Part shown: positions 13,136-25,400 of the stretch, piece after piece
How the letters are laid out: every line of letters starts with the position of its first letter
Position numbering within the stretch: the first letter of the stretch is position 1
Assembly (NCBI GenBank): GCA_021613375.1
Contig: CM038721.1
Coordinates: forward strand, 2,940,486-3,004,485
Direction: 5' to 3'
DNA: 64,000 bases
Source of the DNA: Megaleporinus macrocephalus
Lineage: Eukaryota > Chordata > Actinopteri > Characiformes > Anostomidae
The notes under the pieces: model-generated
The model's database searches: none
The model's input: the letters and a program-made list of their open reading frames with translations, nothing else
What the model was told of the DNA's origin: nothing
Translations under genes and position numbers: made by a program

Positions 13136-15180
13136 TATTTGTTTATTAAATAAAAACATGATACACAGGCATATATTTTTCAGTTCTTAGAAATTCTAAG
13201 ACCTACAAGGCACTAAGGGTTTCACTCTGATGCCAACTTTATTACAGTGGTGGTGAGAATACCAGGACACCAGTACTGCAACACACAGGGCATGAACTGA
13301 GACTGTTCACGTTGCTGCTTTGCTTAAAAACACATTTCTTTTTTCGGGTGTCTAACCTGGTTACAATCACCTAGTGATCTGTTTACGAAAACAAACCAAA
13401 ACAGTCCACCAGCTATTGCAGGCTTAGAGAGAACTCTCTATCTGCAAAATGTCCTTATACCAGGTTCTGCTATTTGAGACCATAGAAACCGAGTCTAGAA
13501 CAGTAAGAAGCAGGGTCCTGTTGGTGTTTTTGTTTTTTTTTCTGCCAAAGTTAAAGTGTTCTCACGCATTCGGATGAATGAATCTGTATACGTCTAGTTT
13601 ACACAACACCAGCTAAACTCCCATACTGTGGCTTTTCAACCTTAATGTCTGGAATCGTACACCCGGGACACGAAAACTCCCCAGTACGTCTGAGTCAGAC
13701 ATTCAATTCTATAGCAGAGAATGGAACCTGACCAGACAGTGCCTACAGGAACAATGCGCCTGCCCCACCCATCTTCATCCGACACGCCTCATACTGGAAT
13801 TTGGCGGGTATGCATTCCCAGTGCATTGAGTGGGGGAGTTTGCCCTTGCGACTCCTCCGTAGCGGAGTTGTGGTGCAGTAATAAGGCTCTGGGAACTCCA
13901 GCATTGCTCCCATGGGCCCCCGGAGGCCCCAAAGCGCTCTTCACAGCACTGCATGCGGCGGTATGAATATGCATGCAGTGATAAATGGGGCCAGACCCAG
14001 TCTTGATTGTGATCCATGGCCGGGACACAATTGTCCCCAGTCCTCCTGCTTTATGGCCTTGGTCCGGCCGCCTCAATGCCTGTTCTGATTTAGATGCATG
14101 GGAATGGCCCAGCCTCTGCCTACCCTAGACGTTCCCCGTCTACCTGGGTGGGTTCATGTCTCGTTGAGGGTCTTAAGCACTCTGCCAGGGTGTGAAAAGA
14201 GGGGAATTATGTTGGTACCATATAATGGCATGGCTTCCGATTAACAGCCCCAACCAGATGATAAACAAGTATGAGCACGGACGAGGGGCAGTAGCGGCCA
14301 GATACAAATAAAAACCCTTCTCCTGACCGCACAGGAATCCGCGGCATGCTTTTCAGGCCGAGGCAGAGGGACACGCAGTGGGCCCTGCCCACCCCGTTCA
14401 AAGGAATGTTTGGTGCGGTGCCACCCAGAAACTGCAGGGCCCCTGTCCCACGTGAGGTACGTGACCGGCCTGTCCGTCAATGGCTGTCAGGAGAAAGAGA
14501 CGTCTGGACCGTTTCAACAATGCTGCCAGACTGCGAGGCATGCACTCCTCCGCTCGCCGTCCTGCCTAGCAACGGCCGTCGAATGATAGAGAGGCTTCAT
14601 CCCTAGCAACAAGAGCCAAGAGATGGTGAGGCCTCGCACCTTAGCAACAAGGTCCCCCTGCAACTGAGAAAGGAGTCTCTCTGGGCAAGGCTGAAAAGAC
14701 ACCACCCACCCCCCCACCCCTTTTTTTTTTTCTCTTGGTGTGAAGTTCATGTGATGGCTCAGAAAAGAGGAGACCCCCCTCCCCCCTCCAGACACTTGTC
14801 AAATGGAGAAAAGAAAGCCGGGCAGATACTTGGTGGATAAGATCATGACTAATCTGTTGTTCTTTGCCGCCGAGATCCGACAGAGGCTCTAAAACAACTT
14901 CACACTGGCAGCAGTGCATACAGATGACTGCCTGGGACTCCCTCCTGCTTGGAGCAAAAGGGGGAGTGAGCGTGTAGAAGGATGCAAATCCTTTATTCTA
15001 AACAGGAGAACAAAAAAAAGAGGAGCTTTTGGGCGGGAAGAGTTTTTTTTCCCACTATGCTCCAACATAAACTTTGTATTTGCATAGACGCCGCATCTGT
15101 CTTAGTCTTATGGCATCTACTTATACCAGTACTTACATAACAGCATGTAAATAAGTGGTTTCACATTTTCCACCATTTGC
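13136..15180. other. Repeat-poor non-coding stretch
   Basis: About 2 kb, GC-richer than its surroundings from 13.7 kb, with little simple repeat apart from a T-run near 14720. No exon with splice sites and family resemblance was found. The non-repetitive, mixed-composition character would suit conserved non-coding elements, but only a cross-species alignment could show that. Confidence 0.4.
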
Positions 15181-15181
15181 A

Positions 15182-15532
15182 GTAGGGGTGTAAGAAAATA
15201 TTGCAAATATCGTATATCGGGATATTATGCTTCGTGATATTGTATCGATTCTCAAAAACACAGTATCATGAATCATTGTGTGTTGGGTTTAAACCTCTGA
15301 ACACTAGATGGCAGTGTTGTAATCCATTTTCAGCTCCACTCCAACATAAACAAGAAGCACAAGGGCGCAATGCTATTGCAAGAATTGGCAAACCTGTTCA
15401 TACAGTGGTGTGTTTTAATAGTAGGATTTTAAAATATATATATATCCCAAAATATCACGATATATTGAATCGTGACCGCTGTATCGTGATACGTATTGTA
15501 TCGCCAGGTTCTTGGCAATACACAGCCCTAAT
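15182..15532. mobile_element. hAT-like MITE, about 350 bp
   Basis: Left end TAGGGGTGTAAGAAAATATT and right end TTGGCAATACACAGCCCTA are imperfect inverted repeats. The interior has paired tracts around CGTATATCGGGATAT and CACGATATATTGAATCGTGA. Non-coding short elements with GGGCTGT-type ends are common in fish and usually assigned to hAT. Assignment is by general resemblance only, and the 8-bp target duplication was not verified. Confidence 0.6.
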
Positions 15533-18500
15533 TTGCAGTCACTTCTGAGTGGATCAGCTAAACAGGACATTCAAATGAAGATAAACAAAGAAAAGTTTCT
15601 TGTGATCTTGTGAAGCTCATGTGTTAATTTATATATAAATTATATATTTTCACAAACACAAGCCCAGGACAAATCTGATAAGACCTGGTGAACTCAGGTT
15701 CCGCCGTACCTAAATAGTTTTAATGAGTAACACTCGACTAGGCAAAAGATTTCCTGCTGGTTCTGCCAGGTGAGGCTTCACACATGCAAACATGGTCTCA
15801 GCTGTTGAGGTGGGACTCGCCTTGCACGTCACGTTAAAATACACAACCAGGTGGTGGAACAGAGGGAAAGCTGCGGCCCTCTCCTTCTTCCTTTTGTTTC
15901 ACGGCCTGCAATTCCCGGCTGTCCCCATCCGAGTCCATAAAGCCTACTTTTCTTCCTTCTGTCAGGTAGCGAGCCCTTTTTCTCTGACCACTGAAGGAAG
16001 ATAATGCATGCCTGTCTCTGTCATTTAGGTGAGGGGATTGATTAAAGGGGCCTGCCAATCAGTTTATTCCAATCAATTAGTCCCCATTTGCCCAGAGCCC
16101 TGGCTTAGGCAGAGCTCGCCATAATCAGCGGTTCCACCTAGTCATTAGCTGTAATTCTAGCCCTGATGTGGCTTCAGCTCCTCATTCATGGGCTCAGTCT
16201 TGGCTAGGGGTGGGAACGTGGCACAAGGAGCAAGTCGAGACTGCCCTCTCTTTGTGCGCAGCAGATGCTGTTCCTCTATTGAACCTATCCATCGTCACCT
16301 CTAGATCTGCGGGGTTGAGAGCAGGCCCGAGGAACAGAGGAACAATCTTGTGAAAGGAGGTGTGAGCCAAGCTGGTTGGATGTGTTAATGAGCAGAAAGG
16401 AAGTTGAATTCGCACGGACTAAAACCAGCACGCACCGGGATTACGCAGCGCGCACCGCCAGCGTTTTTTTTCTTCGCGATGACTTCATACAAGGGATCAG
16501 TCTTCGCTCTTCTATAGACTTCAAATGTAGATCTTCTTTTGAGTGCTTAAGACGTTCCCTCTGCTCCATCACATGGTTGAACACCTCTCCCTTTCTTCGC
16601 TCCTTAACTTGTCAATCAAGCTTGGCGAGTGGCTGAAAAGGCAAATAATCAGCTTTCAAATTAGTCGCCATTATATGAAGTCCCCTTATGTCCCTCCTAC
16701 TCTCTTTCACGCAAGGCCCAATGCAGGTGGATCCTCTAATTAGATGAATCTTTCAGTCCGAGCCCCTCGTGCTCCGTGCCGATTGTTCGGCAACCGTCCC
16801 TTTCATTTCGAGCCCGATGCCTCTGCTTTTGTGCCCGGATCAACGAGACCTGCGCTTCCAATGAATCCACCGTTTCTCCAGACGCATGGGCTTGCTCTCG
16901 GCATTGTCCGTGGGGTCGTGCTCCCGTGGACCGAAGCTGTTGACCCTTACAAATAGGTTCATGTCACATTGGGAAAGGCTTGATTGGGTTTTAACAAGGG
17001 CCAAAGTCCCTGGCCTGAATGGACGATGAATGAACAAGAAGATGTTTGGGAAAACCAACACATGAGAGAGACGGGGAAGGGAAGGGTTGTTTAATGAGAG
17101 GCGGAGATTAGCATGACAAGGTGATGCAGGCCTTGGGAGAGGTGTCTCTGGTTAGCGCACTGTACCTTAATGGGGAGAAGGTTTGAGGAGAAAAGAAAGA
17201 GTGATATAACTTGATCCATGGGCATTTTGATCATTCCCCCAGAATCTTAAGTGTTGCTGAGGGATTTCGGCCCAATGGGCCAATACAAAGACTTGTTTGC
17301 CTGGTGCAAGGATTGGTTGCTCATTACTTTTTACTTTTTGGACAATTACCCTCCTATTATTGCCGCACACATCTAACGCAGCTCAGAAAGACCTTTACCA
17401 ACAACAATCATCTCCATGTTCTTTGTAAGACCAAGTGAACAAGAATAAGAGTCGCTAACAGCTCTAAGTAGTAAGGATTTGGTGCAGAACAACCAAGAAC
17501 GTCAAAGATTCTGTGTAAAAAGATCTATTAGCCCAGATGTACCAATCATCCTGCACCAATCAACCCCTCCAAGTGATATAATTATCAGGTCAGGAGGGGA
17601 AAGGCTGCTGAATAAAAGACACCACCTTTCTTCCACCCCCTACTCATAGCCCACCATTATACCCCACCAACAACAGGCCAATTTGTCCGCGAGGCCCCTT
17701 GTGCCCACACTCCCTGCCGAGTTATTTAGCTCCTCTCCTGCACTTCAATGGCAGGTACTGATTAGAGGGGCTGCAATCTCCCTCCCCTTCTCCAAAAAAA
17801 GAGAGGAGAGAGAGAGGAAAAAACTAGCCCCCTTCATCCAAGCAATCTTTAATCTGATTACAGGCTTTCTACAGCTTTTCAGACAAGACCAGCCTCGCGG
17901 GACAATGGCAGACCAAGTGGTTTCACATCCAGCCTCTGAGCTATGTGATCCAAGTATGGAAACTCGGGGCGCTCTCCCTCCACCGGCAGTCCTTTTCAGG
18001 TTAGACTATAGCCGGGTCAGCCCACCTGCCTGCCCGCCTGCCCGCTCCTCTCGCACGGGGTCAGGAAGGAGGGGGATTAACGAGGACATCTCTGTTACAG
18101 GGTCAGCTCGCTCCTTTCCTCTCCAACCTGCCCTCCCTCCCTCCCTCCTCCGCATCCCCTGCAGACTTGTTTGATTAGGAAGAGCAGATCTAACCCCGGC
18201 CCCTTCGCTCTTCGCTCTTCCAAGCCATGGGAAAGCCGTCAAATGCCTCCCCGCCCACCGCATTCCCCCCCCCCCACCTCCACTGCAAGTCTCATTTGTA
18301 CCTTGTAATCCCCCCAAAAAACCTGAGCGCGCCGCTGCATATCCTCCCTGTCATGGTTTTCTTTCCTTTTTTCTTCCCCCTTGTTTGACTTTCCTCCTGA
18401 GAGGCTTACAAATGGAGAATTCCTCAAAGAGTCGCGGTGGGACACGGGGGCTAACCTAATGGATGTGCGCAGAGAGAAAATAGAGAACATTGATGGAGAT

Positions 18501-18688
18501 TAACTGTGACCGAGCAAAAAAATCCAGGCTGAAAGTGTTTCATAGCTTTTCTGATTTGAGGCCGCAATTTTTTTACTGATGAGTTTTGGTTTTTGGTAAA
18601 ATCTGCCGTATCATCTGTGCTATATATAAAGGGGACATCCACGCATCTTTTCAAAATTTCCATAAAATCCTCTTAATGAACCTAGTTA
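15533..18688. other. Repeat-poor stretch, candidate conserved non-coding DNA
   Basis: More than 3 kb with no recognised exon. Several blocks are dense in homeodomain-type ATTA/TAAT cores and other well-mixed sequence, for example 16020-16160 and 17560-17780. A C-run occurs at 18267-18276. The longest open frame (17683-18174, plus strand) shows no family resemblance. It may be regulatory DNA of a neighbouring gene outside the window; this is inference. Confidence 0.35.
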
Positions 18689-18775
18689 TTCAGGATGGTT
18701 TGACACGAAATGCTTAATTCTAGAGAACCTTGTTTGGTTCTTTCCCTTACAGTGGTGGTGAGAGGAACCAGGGCT
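18689..18775 (+). repeat. Dispersed repeat family K fragment, upstream of minisatellite
   Basis: Carries the chain GGTTTGACACGAAATGCTTA, TTCTAGAGAACCTTG and CAGTGGTGGTGAGAGGAACC. The same order of motifs (GGTTTG, AATGCTT, AGAACTGTTCACAGTG, GGTGAATGGAACCAGAC) is seen at 21885-22090, 62830-62985 and 63415-63590. The adjoining 44-bp minisatellite begins inside this repeat. Confidence 0.6.
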
Positions 18776-19445
18776 TGCTGTATAACCACCATACAGCGGT
18801 TATGATAGTAACCAGGGGTTGCAGTATAGCCACCATACCGGGGTGATGATAGTAACCAGGGTTCACAGTATAACCACTATACAGGGGTGAGGATAGCAAC
18901 CAAGGGTTGCAGTATATCCACTATACAGGGGTGATGATAGTAACCAGGGGTTGCAGTATATCCACCATACAGGGGTGATGATAGTAACCAGGGGTTGTGG
19001 TATATCCACCATACAGTGGTGGTGATAGTAACCGGGGGTTGTGGTATAGCCACCATACAGTGGTGATGATAGTAACCAGGGGTTGTGGTATATCCACCAT
19101 ACAGTGGTGGTGATAGGAACCAGGGGTTGCAGTATATCCACCATACAGTGGTGATGATAGAAACCAGGGGTTGCAGTATATACACCATACAATGGTGGTG
19201 AGAGGAACCAGGGGTTGCAGTATATCCACCATACAGTGGTGATGATAGTAACTGGGGGTTGCAGTGTAGCCACTTTACAGGGGTGATGATAGTAACTAGG
19301 GGTTGCAGTATAAACACTACAGGGGTGATGATAGGAACCAGGGGTTGCAGTATAGCCACTATACAGGGGTGATGATAGTAACCAGGGGTTGCAGTATAAA
19401 CACTATACAGTGGTGATGATAGGAACCAGTAGTTGCATTATAGCC
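18746..19445. repeat. 44-bp minisatellite, about 16 copies
   Basis: Unit of 44 bp: the CCACCATACA landmark occurs at 18962, 19006 and 19050. Unit core is GGTGATGATAGTAACCAGGG followed by GTTGCAGTATATCCACCATACA. GGTGGTGATAG and GGGGTGATGATAG forms alternate. Open frames on the minus strand here are a by-product of the repeat. Confidence 0.93.
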
Positions 19446-19489
19446 ATCTATGTTGTAGTTTGTATCTGTGATGTTGTTGATGGTGAAAT

Positions 19490-19850
19490 AGTGAGAAATT
19501 AAAAAAATTGGGGACAATTTTGCTTCTCAAAATACCAAAAAATCACGTTCTAATTATTTGAGGCCTTCAGTTTTCAGTGATGGGGGCTCATTAGATATTT
19601 TCCCCATATATATTTTATATCGTCAAACATGTATCTCTGTTTTTGTTGATTTTCCTTTTTCTCTATCACTTGAACACGACAGCTGCTCTTTATATTCTGT
19701 GTTAAATGATGAATGGACCAATAGAAGTGCTCCAGAATGGCTTGGAATAAAATCTCTTTACATTAACTTTCATTGAAAGTTACGAAGGTTTTTTGGCCTC
19801 AACTGTAAAGTTGCTATTTTGGGGATACTTGTTTTTCTTTGCACAGCGAT
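19490..19850 (+). repeat. Family L dispersed repeat, second copy
   Basis: Shares with 11800-12022 the ordered motifs TTTTTGTTGATTTT, TTGAACACGACAGCTGCT, ATGAATGGACCAATAGAAGT and GTAAAGTTGCTATTTTGG. It is a diverged copy without coding capacity. Confidence 0.7.
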
Positions 19851-20525
19851 GATGTGTATTAACATCATTTCTCTTTTATTTATCATCTTTTATTAATTGT
19901 TTATTACAAAGAAATCTATGAAAACCAGCTTCTTTCCACATCATATATTAATCCATCTTTAAACATGTCAGCAAGCGAATCTATCTTGCGGCACAACTAC
20001 AAATTCATGTGTTAGTCATTGAAGGATGCTTACAATCTGGTGGTGGGACGACCTACATGTCTATTTTAAGTTCATTAAATGTCATGGGGATTGATCAGGA
20101 AATGACCCCATTGACCCTGCTTGACCTCTCAACAAGGAGTCTATTTCCATAAGAATAGAGGGACTAAGTCTGGCCAGAGGGTGACCAACAGGCTTCCTAC
20201 CATGTTTGACCAAGGAGAGCTTTGGCCCATGCCTTCTGTTTTAGTCCAACTGACGACGTTTGGTGAGGTTTAATGTACCAAAACATGCCGTAATTAGTTT
20301 TTACATGGGCTTCTTTCTAATCTCTCCTTATCTCTCAGAATGGAACAGGCAGTTTTACTGCACCTTTGAGACTCATATATGCAAATGAACTCTGTTCCTA
20401 TTGGCTGTTCTGCATCGCGCCTCATTCAGAAACGGCAGTAGTGACGGAAACATTTCTGGCTTTTAGCTTTAACGGAAATGGATAGAGCTAAACTGGCCTT
20501 AGAGGGATGTAGTTAAATGTGTTGG
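19851..20525. other. Gene-free, no repeat recognised
   Basis: Unique-looking sequence. The 20380-20440 part has ATGCAAAT and a CTATTGGCTG (CCAAT-box type) motif, but no exon or promoter architecture could be supported. Confidence 0.4.
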
Positions 20526-20529
20526 TTTT

Positions 20530-20935
20530 TGGGAATTCACTGGGCTGTTTTTCACTACACTGTTTAGTGAGTAGTGAAACTTTTTCACTTGTCTTGAGCA
20601 CCTAAGATAATTGTTTATATCATTGGAACAGATGTAAATAATCAGACATACAATACAAAGTAACATTAATATGTTATTGTGAGAGAAGTAGATCAGATCT
20701 TGATCCAGTTTAAAGAACAAAGTTAGGTTCCAGATTTCTCCTGGACGCCCCAGACATTGTATGAATGTATTCAGTTCCTTCAGCAGCAAATCTTGATTTA
20801 GCTTAATGAAGTACTGAGCAGTCAAAGCAGATATTAGATGAGAAATGATAATAATACTGGGCTGTTTAAGAGAAGCTTGGAAAGCTGATGTATGGAAAAG
20901 TACTACTTACTCTATTAATACTGTTTAAATATTTA
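20530..20935 (-). repeat. Dispersed repeat family I, copy 1
   Basis: Reverse complement of 25060-25390: the outer TCTATTAATACTG / CAGTATTAATAGA motif and the inner TACTTCTCTCACAATAACAT motif match in inverted order. A third, partial copy lies at 32205-33100, interrupted by a MITE. A similar open frame of about 100 codons in copies 1 and 2 comes from the repeat sequence. Confidence 0.85.
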
Positions 20936-21884
20936 TATAATGAAGCTTTTTTATATAATAATGTCCCCAAGTGCCTAAAAAGACTGTTTCTTAATGTTTT
21001 TCAAGAGCTTTAATTTTGGAATTAACTACAAGCCAAGCATCAGCATTTATTTTATTCATTGTATTTGTTTATTGGGATATTATGTAGCTTAATCACTCCA
21101 ACAATAAAATATTCTTCATACATATCTACACATACGCAAATTACAGGCGACCATCAATGCAGGACTGAAGTAAAGCACACCGCGCCCATGGCCGTCTGCT
21201 CCATATCACCTCAAAGCCCACATCAGAAAACACCTGCGTAACACATTTCAGAGGGCGTTTTTTTTTTTTTTTGAAGGCCAACCAGCACCGTGTTGATCCA
21301 TTCAACCTTTGACCCTCACCATGTCGTTGCAGCCGGCTAAACAAACAGTTTAGGAGCTGCCCAGGGGCCGGACAGCTGTCTTAGGGGCCAAACAATAAGG
21401 TGACCTCTTTAAAAAGCCCGCCATTGTCCAACCCCTCTGAATGATAGAGGGACAAAGGGAACATAATTGAGTCTAACTCGCACCAGCTCTCTACCATTCT
21501 CCCAAAATTGTAGGCTTTGTAACTTGCATTATTGTAGACCTCTGCATTATAATCATATTTACTGCATAAGCTGCCAGACCAACATAACCCTCTTTGGAGG
21601 TTTTCACCTTCATGTCCTGATAACCAGCCCGTTAAAGCACTTTAAACTTTCTGTCCAAAGTGGTTTGAAAAATAGAAGCAGCTCTATATAGTTTGGAAGA
21701 CTGAATTAATGACTTTTCTATTATTTATTTCATTTATTCAGTGCGTCTATATCAGAATCACCTCCAAATATACTATAAAAAAAAAGATTAAACGTCTTTT
21801 ATCGTTTGAACTACTAAGTAGCCTAAAGGGTAATTCCACCCATTTCTGGATAATTAAGTGGTTGTCATGTAAATAAAGTTATTT
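20936..21884. other. Gene-free, no feature recognised
   Basis: AT-rich sequence with a 16-base T-run at about 21258. No exon recognised. Confidence 0.5.
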
Positions 21885-22090
21885 TCCGAGTGGTTTGATG
21901 TAAAATGCTTGAATTTAGATGTACCAAGTCAGAACTGTTCACAGTGTTGGTGAATGGAACCAGACGTCCACCTCTGAAAGCTCCCTCACAGAAAGTTATT
22001 TATTAAAGAGTCTTTAAGTTTCTCTACAGTGAATCATTTCATGTTAAAACACTCTGAATGCCTGTTTTACGTAGACTTTCACTGGAATTT
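21885..22090 (+). repeat. Dispersed repeat family K copy
   Basis: Contains GTGGTTTGATGTAAAATGCT, CAGAACTGTTCACAGTGTTG and GAATGGAACCAGACGTCCAC, shared with 62830-62985 and 63415-63590. Non-coding. Confidence 0.75.
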
Positions 22091-23630
22091 CTCTATTTTA
22101 GGTCATAGGATGTTCAATGATCCATTAAAAAAACTAAAATGTGTGTTTACACGCACTTAAAAATCTGATACCTACAGAAAAGTCAGATCTGCAACAGATC
22201 TTCAGTAGGGACCAAAGTCAGTGGTGTGGTTTTGAGGGAACCTTAGTTTTCTGATTGGTGGTCACTGTCGTCACTGCTCATTTGCATATATTTAAGAAGA
22301 GCGCAATTTAATTGGGCTGCTAAATTTGTTTCCGGCATTCGCCGACTCGATTTAATAACGAATGTCTTCTGGTCGACGTGTTGCTGTCGTCGCTTGTGGT
22401 ATACACGCATGGTAAGGGATGAAGAGAGGCAGGAAATAAACTGTGGTCATGTTTGGTACATAAATTCACACATAAGTGGAGCCTAAGGAGAAAAAAAAAC
22501 TGTTTACATTGTGTCGTAAAATTTATGATGATTGGACCAAACGAAACTGGAAAAATCTGGTTTTATTGACTTAAGTTAAGAGTATGGACAGTTTTAGTCC
22601 TCTCCTGTTACAGCTAAAGACTAAAAAACACTAGAACAGCCAACTATGCTGGTTAAGATATATAGTAGTACCACTTTCTCTTTAAAGCATGATCACTAAG
22701 GCACCCTTGCGCCAATGAGATCAATATACAGCACACGTTTATGAGATTGAGGTATTTAATAGCCGAACTATATCAAGAGCAACACACTTATTATGTAATA
22801 CAATTAAAAAACGTTCAAAATTCTTCAAAATTCTTCAAAATTCTAAGACAACTCTGTGATTTCTACTATGAAAACAATTCGACATTCTGTTCTACATATA
22901 TTTTTATGTATTTTATATTAAATTTTACAAATTTATGTGCATTTATTTACATTTACAGGTCACGGCTAATATGCTGTAGTTCACAGTTTTACAAAAATGA
23001 GTGATTTGGCTTAAAAACAGTGGGCCTTGTTCACCAATATCTTCCTAGGTTTCTTCTTAAATGTGTTTATGAGAAAGCTCCCAAGAAAAGCTCTACAACA
23101 GGTTCATGAACTGCTCTCTCGGGAGTGTGTAGATTCTGGTTTTACCTAAGATCAAGACCCCAAATAAGAAAACGCAGTGAAACGTCCTGAGAACTGTGTA
23201 CACACGCTGTAAGAAGAAATTTAGTCTAAAGCACTGTTGGTGAACGAGGCCAGTGGAGAAGTGGTCTTCAAGCCTCCTTCTGGACAACTTCCCTGAGATT
23301 CATTCCCATCTACATCCCTAGTACCTGCTCCACCTAATCAAAGGCCATGGGACTGCCATGTTAGGTGTATCAGGGCTGGGACTGGACCTCACAGGTATGT
23401 GGATGTCCAGCAGAAGGGTTGGTGACCACTGAGGCGAACTTGTTTGGAGCCTTAACCGCTGACCGCAGAAGAGTGTCCCACTGGCCTCATCAGACTGTAT
23501 CTGTTGACAGATTGGACTCCACCCTAAAGAAAAAAAAATCTCAGTATGAAGCTGTAGCTGTAGTGCAGTTGCAGCAATGGATTTTCTGAGCAGCAGGACT
23601 GAAGTGGTTCACAGGTCCAATAAACAAAGG
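22091..23630. other. Gene-free AT-rich stretch
   Basis: No exon recognised. Around 22530-22640 there is a weak match to family L (TGATTGGACCAAACGAAA, CTGGTTTTATTGACTTAAG). The remainder has no recognised content. Confidence 0.45.
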
Positions 23631-23631
23631 T

Positions 23632-24300
23632 GTCAGAAGTATTCCCATTCATTACTCAGGTAGAAGTATAGATACTAGGGTTTAAAAATAATAACTTCTG
23701 TAGAAGTTGAAGTACCAACTGAAGCTTTTTACTCCAGTAAAAGTGTAAAAGTACTGCTTTCAGAACTACTTAAAGTATAAAAGTAAAAGTAATGTAAGGG
23801 GAAAAAATGCCATTAAGGACAAAAGCTTAGGCTGCACCACAGGGGTCTATAGTGCTCTAGCCCACCTCCCCAAAAAACCCATTCTTCTAAAAGCCATAAT
23901 GACTATAATGTTATATTAAAATGTTAATATTAATAAATTTGGGATGCGCTAGGCTTCCTGTTTCAGCTCATATACGCCCATTAAACATGAATGTAGTTTA
24001 GTACAATGTAAATATATTAAAGAAGCATATCTGTTACTACTGAACATTAACATGTGTTTCATGGAGCAGAAGATATGATGACTAGTTGTCTATAAGAATT
24101 GTAATGAAGTCAAACTTTAAAAACATGTTATCAATAATCTTTACTGGAATGTAAATGTACATGAATGAAAACAAGCTGAAATGAAATAGGAGTAACGAGA
24201 CTATGTTTAAAATGTAAGGAGTAGAAAGTACTGATAATGTATCTGCCAATAGACAGCAGATTGAAGTAAACCCAGTGTAGATACAGTGCAACGTCCATAT
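23632..24300 (+). repeat. Dispersed repeat family F, copy 1
   Basis: Begins GGTGTCAGAAGTATTCCCAT and continues ACTCAGGTAGAAGTATAGAT and ACTCCAGTAAAAGTGTAAAA. The whole block recurs in reverse complement at about 46690-47275 inside intron 2 of Rh gene 2, including the ATGAATGTAGTTTAGTACAA section. A family of this type is widespread in teleosts; I do not assign a superfamily. Confidence 0.85.
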
Positions 24301-24924
24301 AACAACATCACATATGAGCTTATGGGGCATTAGCCTGATACATTAATCAGAAAGCCAGCCGGCCAATATTTTAGGTTCCAAGAAGGTCGGATCTTTTGTA
24401 CAATCCTATAATAGGAATGTTTTTGACCCCTTAAAGAAATTTTATATTATATTTATATTTTATTTAATATTATTTTATATTATATCCCACAAATTTTATA
24501 TTATATCCCACTTTATATTAAATGGTTGTCATGACTGTGTACTTGCACATGAACAACACATGCAAAGACAATGTAACTACTAGCGATGGAGCCACGCAAG
24601 AGAAACTATACTCTTATAACTATCAACATATCCTTATGTTTGTGTGTAATTATATAAGCTGTGCTGCTGTGATCCATCTGTAACAGTGGCTACATCACCA
24701 GTAGTTACAATGTCCAAATTATTAGTAATGTTATAGAGGTTCATAGCCAAACCCTTAAGCTGGCTTTTCATATTATATGAACCGATATTCTTTGTTTATC
24801 TTTTATTTTATATTTTCCACTCATGATCAGAATTCTTTCTTCTTTTCATACCTTACATTCTGGTTTTATTATTGTGTATTTAAGACTGATATACAGCACT
24901 GTGCAAGAGAGGAAGCTTTTATTT

Positions 24925-25085
24925 ACTCAGTAAACACTTTATTATTAAATATTAATCAGTATTAATAGAGTAAGTAGAGCTTTTACACTTTATTATTAAA
25001 TATTAATCAGTATTAATAGAGTAAGTAGAGCTTTTACACTTTATTATTTAAATATTAATCAGTATTAATAGAGTAAGTAGAGCTC
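24925..25085. repeat. 51-bp tandem repeat, about 3 copies
   Basis: TAAGTAGAGC recurs at 24971, 25022 and 25074. The unit includes CACTTTATTATTAAATATTAATC. The array abuts the outer end of family I copy 2. Confidence 0.85.
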
Positions 25086-25400
25086 TTCCATACGTCAGTG
25101 TGTTTATTTAACCCTTTCCAAGCTTCTCCTAAACAACCCAGTATTATTATCAGTTCTCATCTAATACCTGCTTTGACTGCTCAGTACTTCATTAAGCTAA
25201 ATCAAGATTTGCTGCTGAAGGAACTGAACACATTCATACAATGTCTGGGGCGTCCAGGAGAAATCTGGAACCTAACTTTGTTCTTCAAACTGGATCAAGA
25301 TCTGATCTACTTCTCTCACAATAACATATTCATGATACTTTGTATTGTATGTCTGATTATTTACATCTGTTCTAATCAGATCTGCTGTTCTCACTGGTGA
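25060..25400 (+). repeat. Dispersed repeat family I, copy 2
   Basis: Inverted relative to 20530-20935. Landmarks are CAGTATTAATAGAGTAAGTA, GGGGCGTCCAGGAGAAATCT and CTCACAATAACATATTCATG. The sequence continues to TTGATCAGATAAAGGTTTTT and AAATTATCAGCTGAG at about 25410-25448, which supplies the empty site for the MITE insertion at 32367-33075. Confidence 0.85.

Noticed and set aside
17683..18174. Open frame of 163 codons in GC-rich sequence
   Set aside because: No recognisable domain, no supporting splice sites, and the opposite strand is also open; probably chance.
20530..25400. Possible Polinton/Maverick-like element bounded by long inverted repeats
   Set aside because: No integrase, polymerase or other coding sequence inside, and a third family I copy lies elsewhere alone; independent insertions are more likely.
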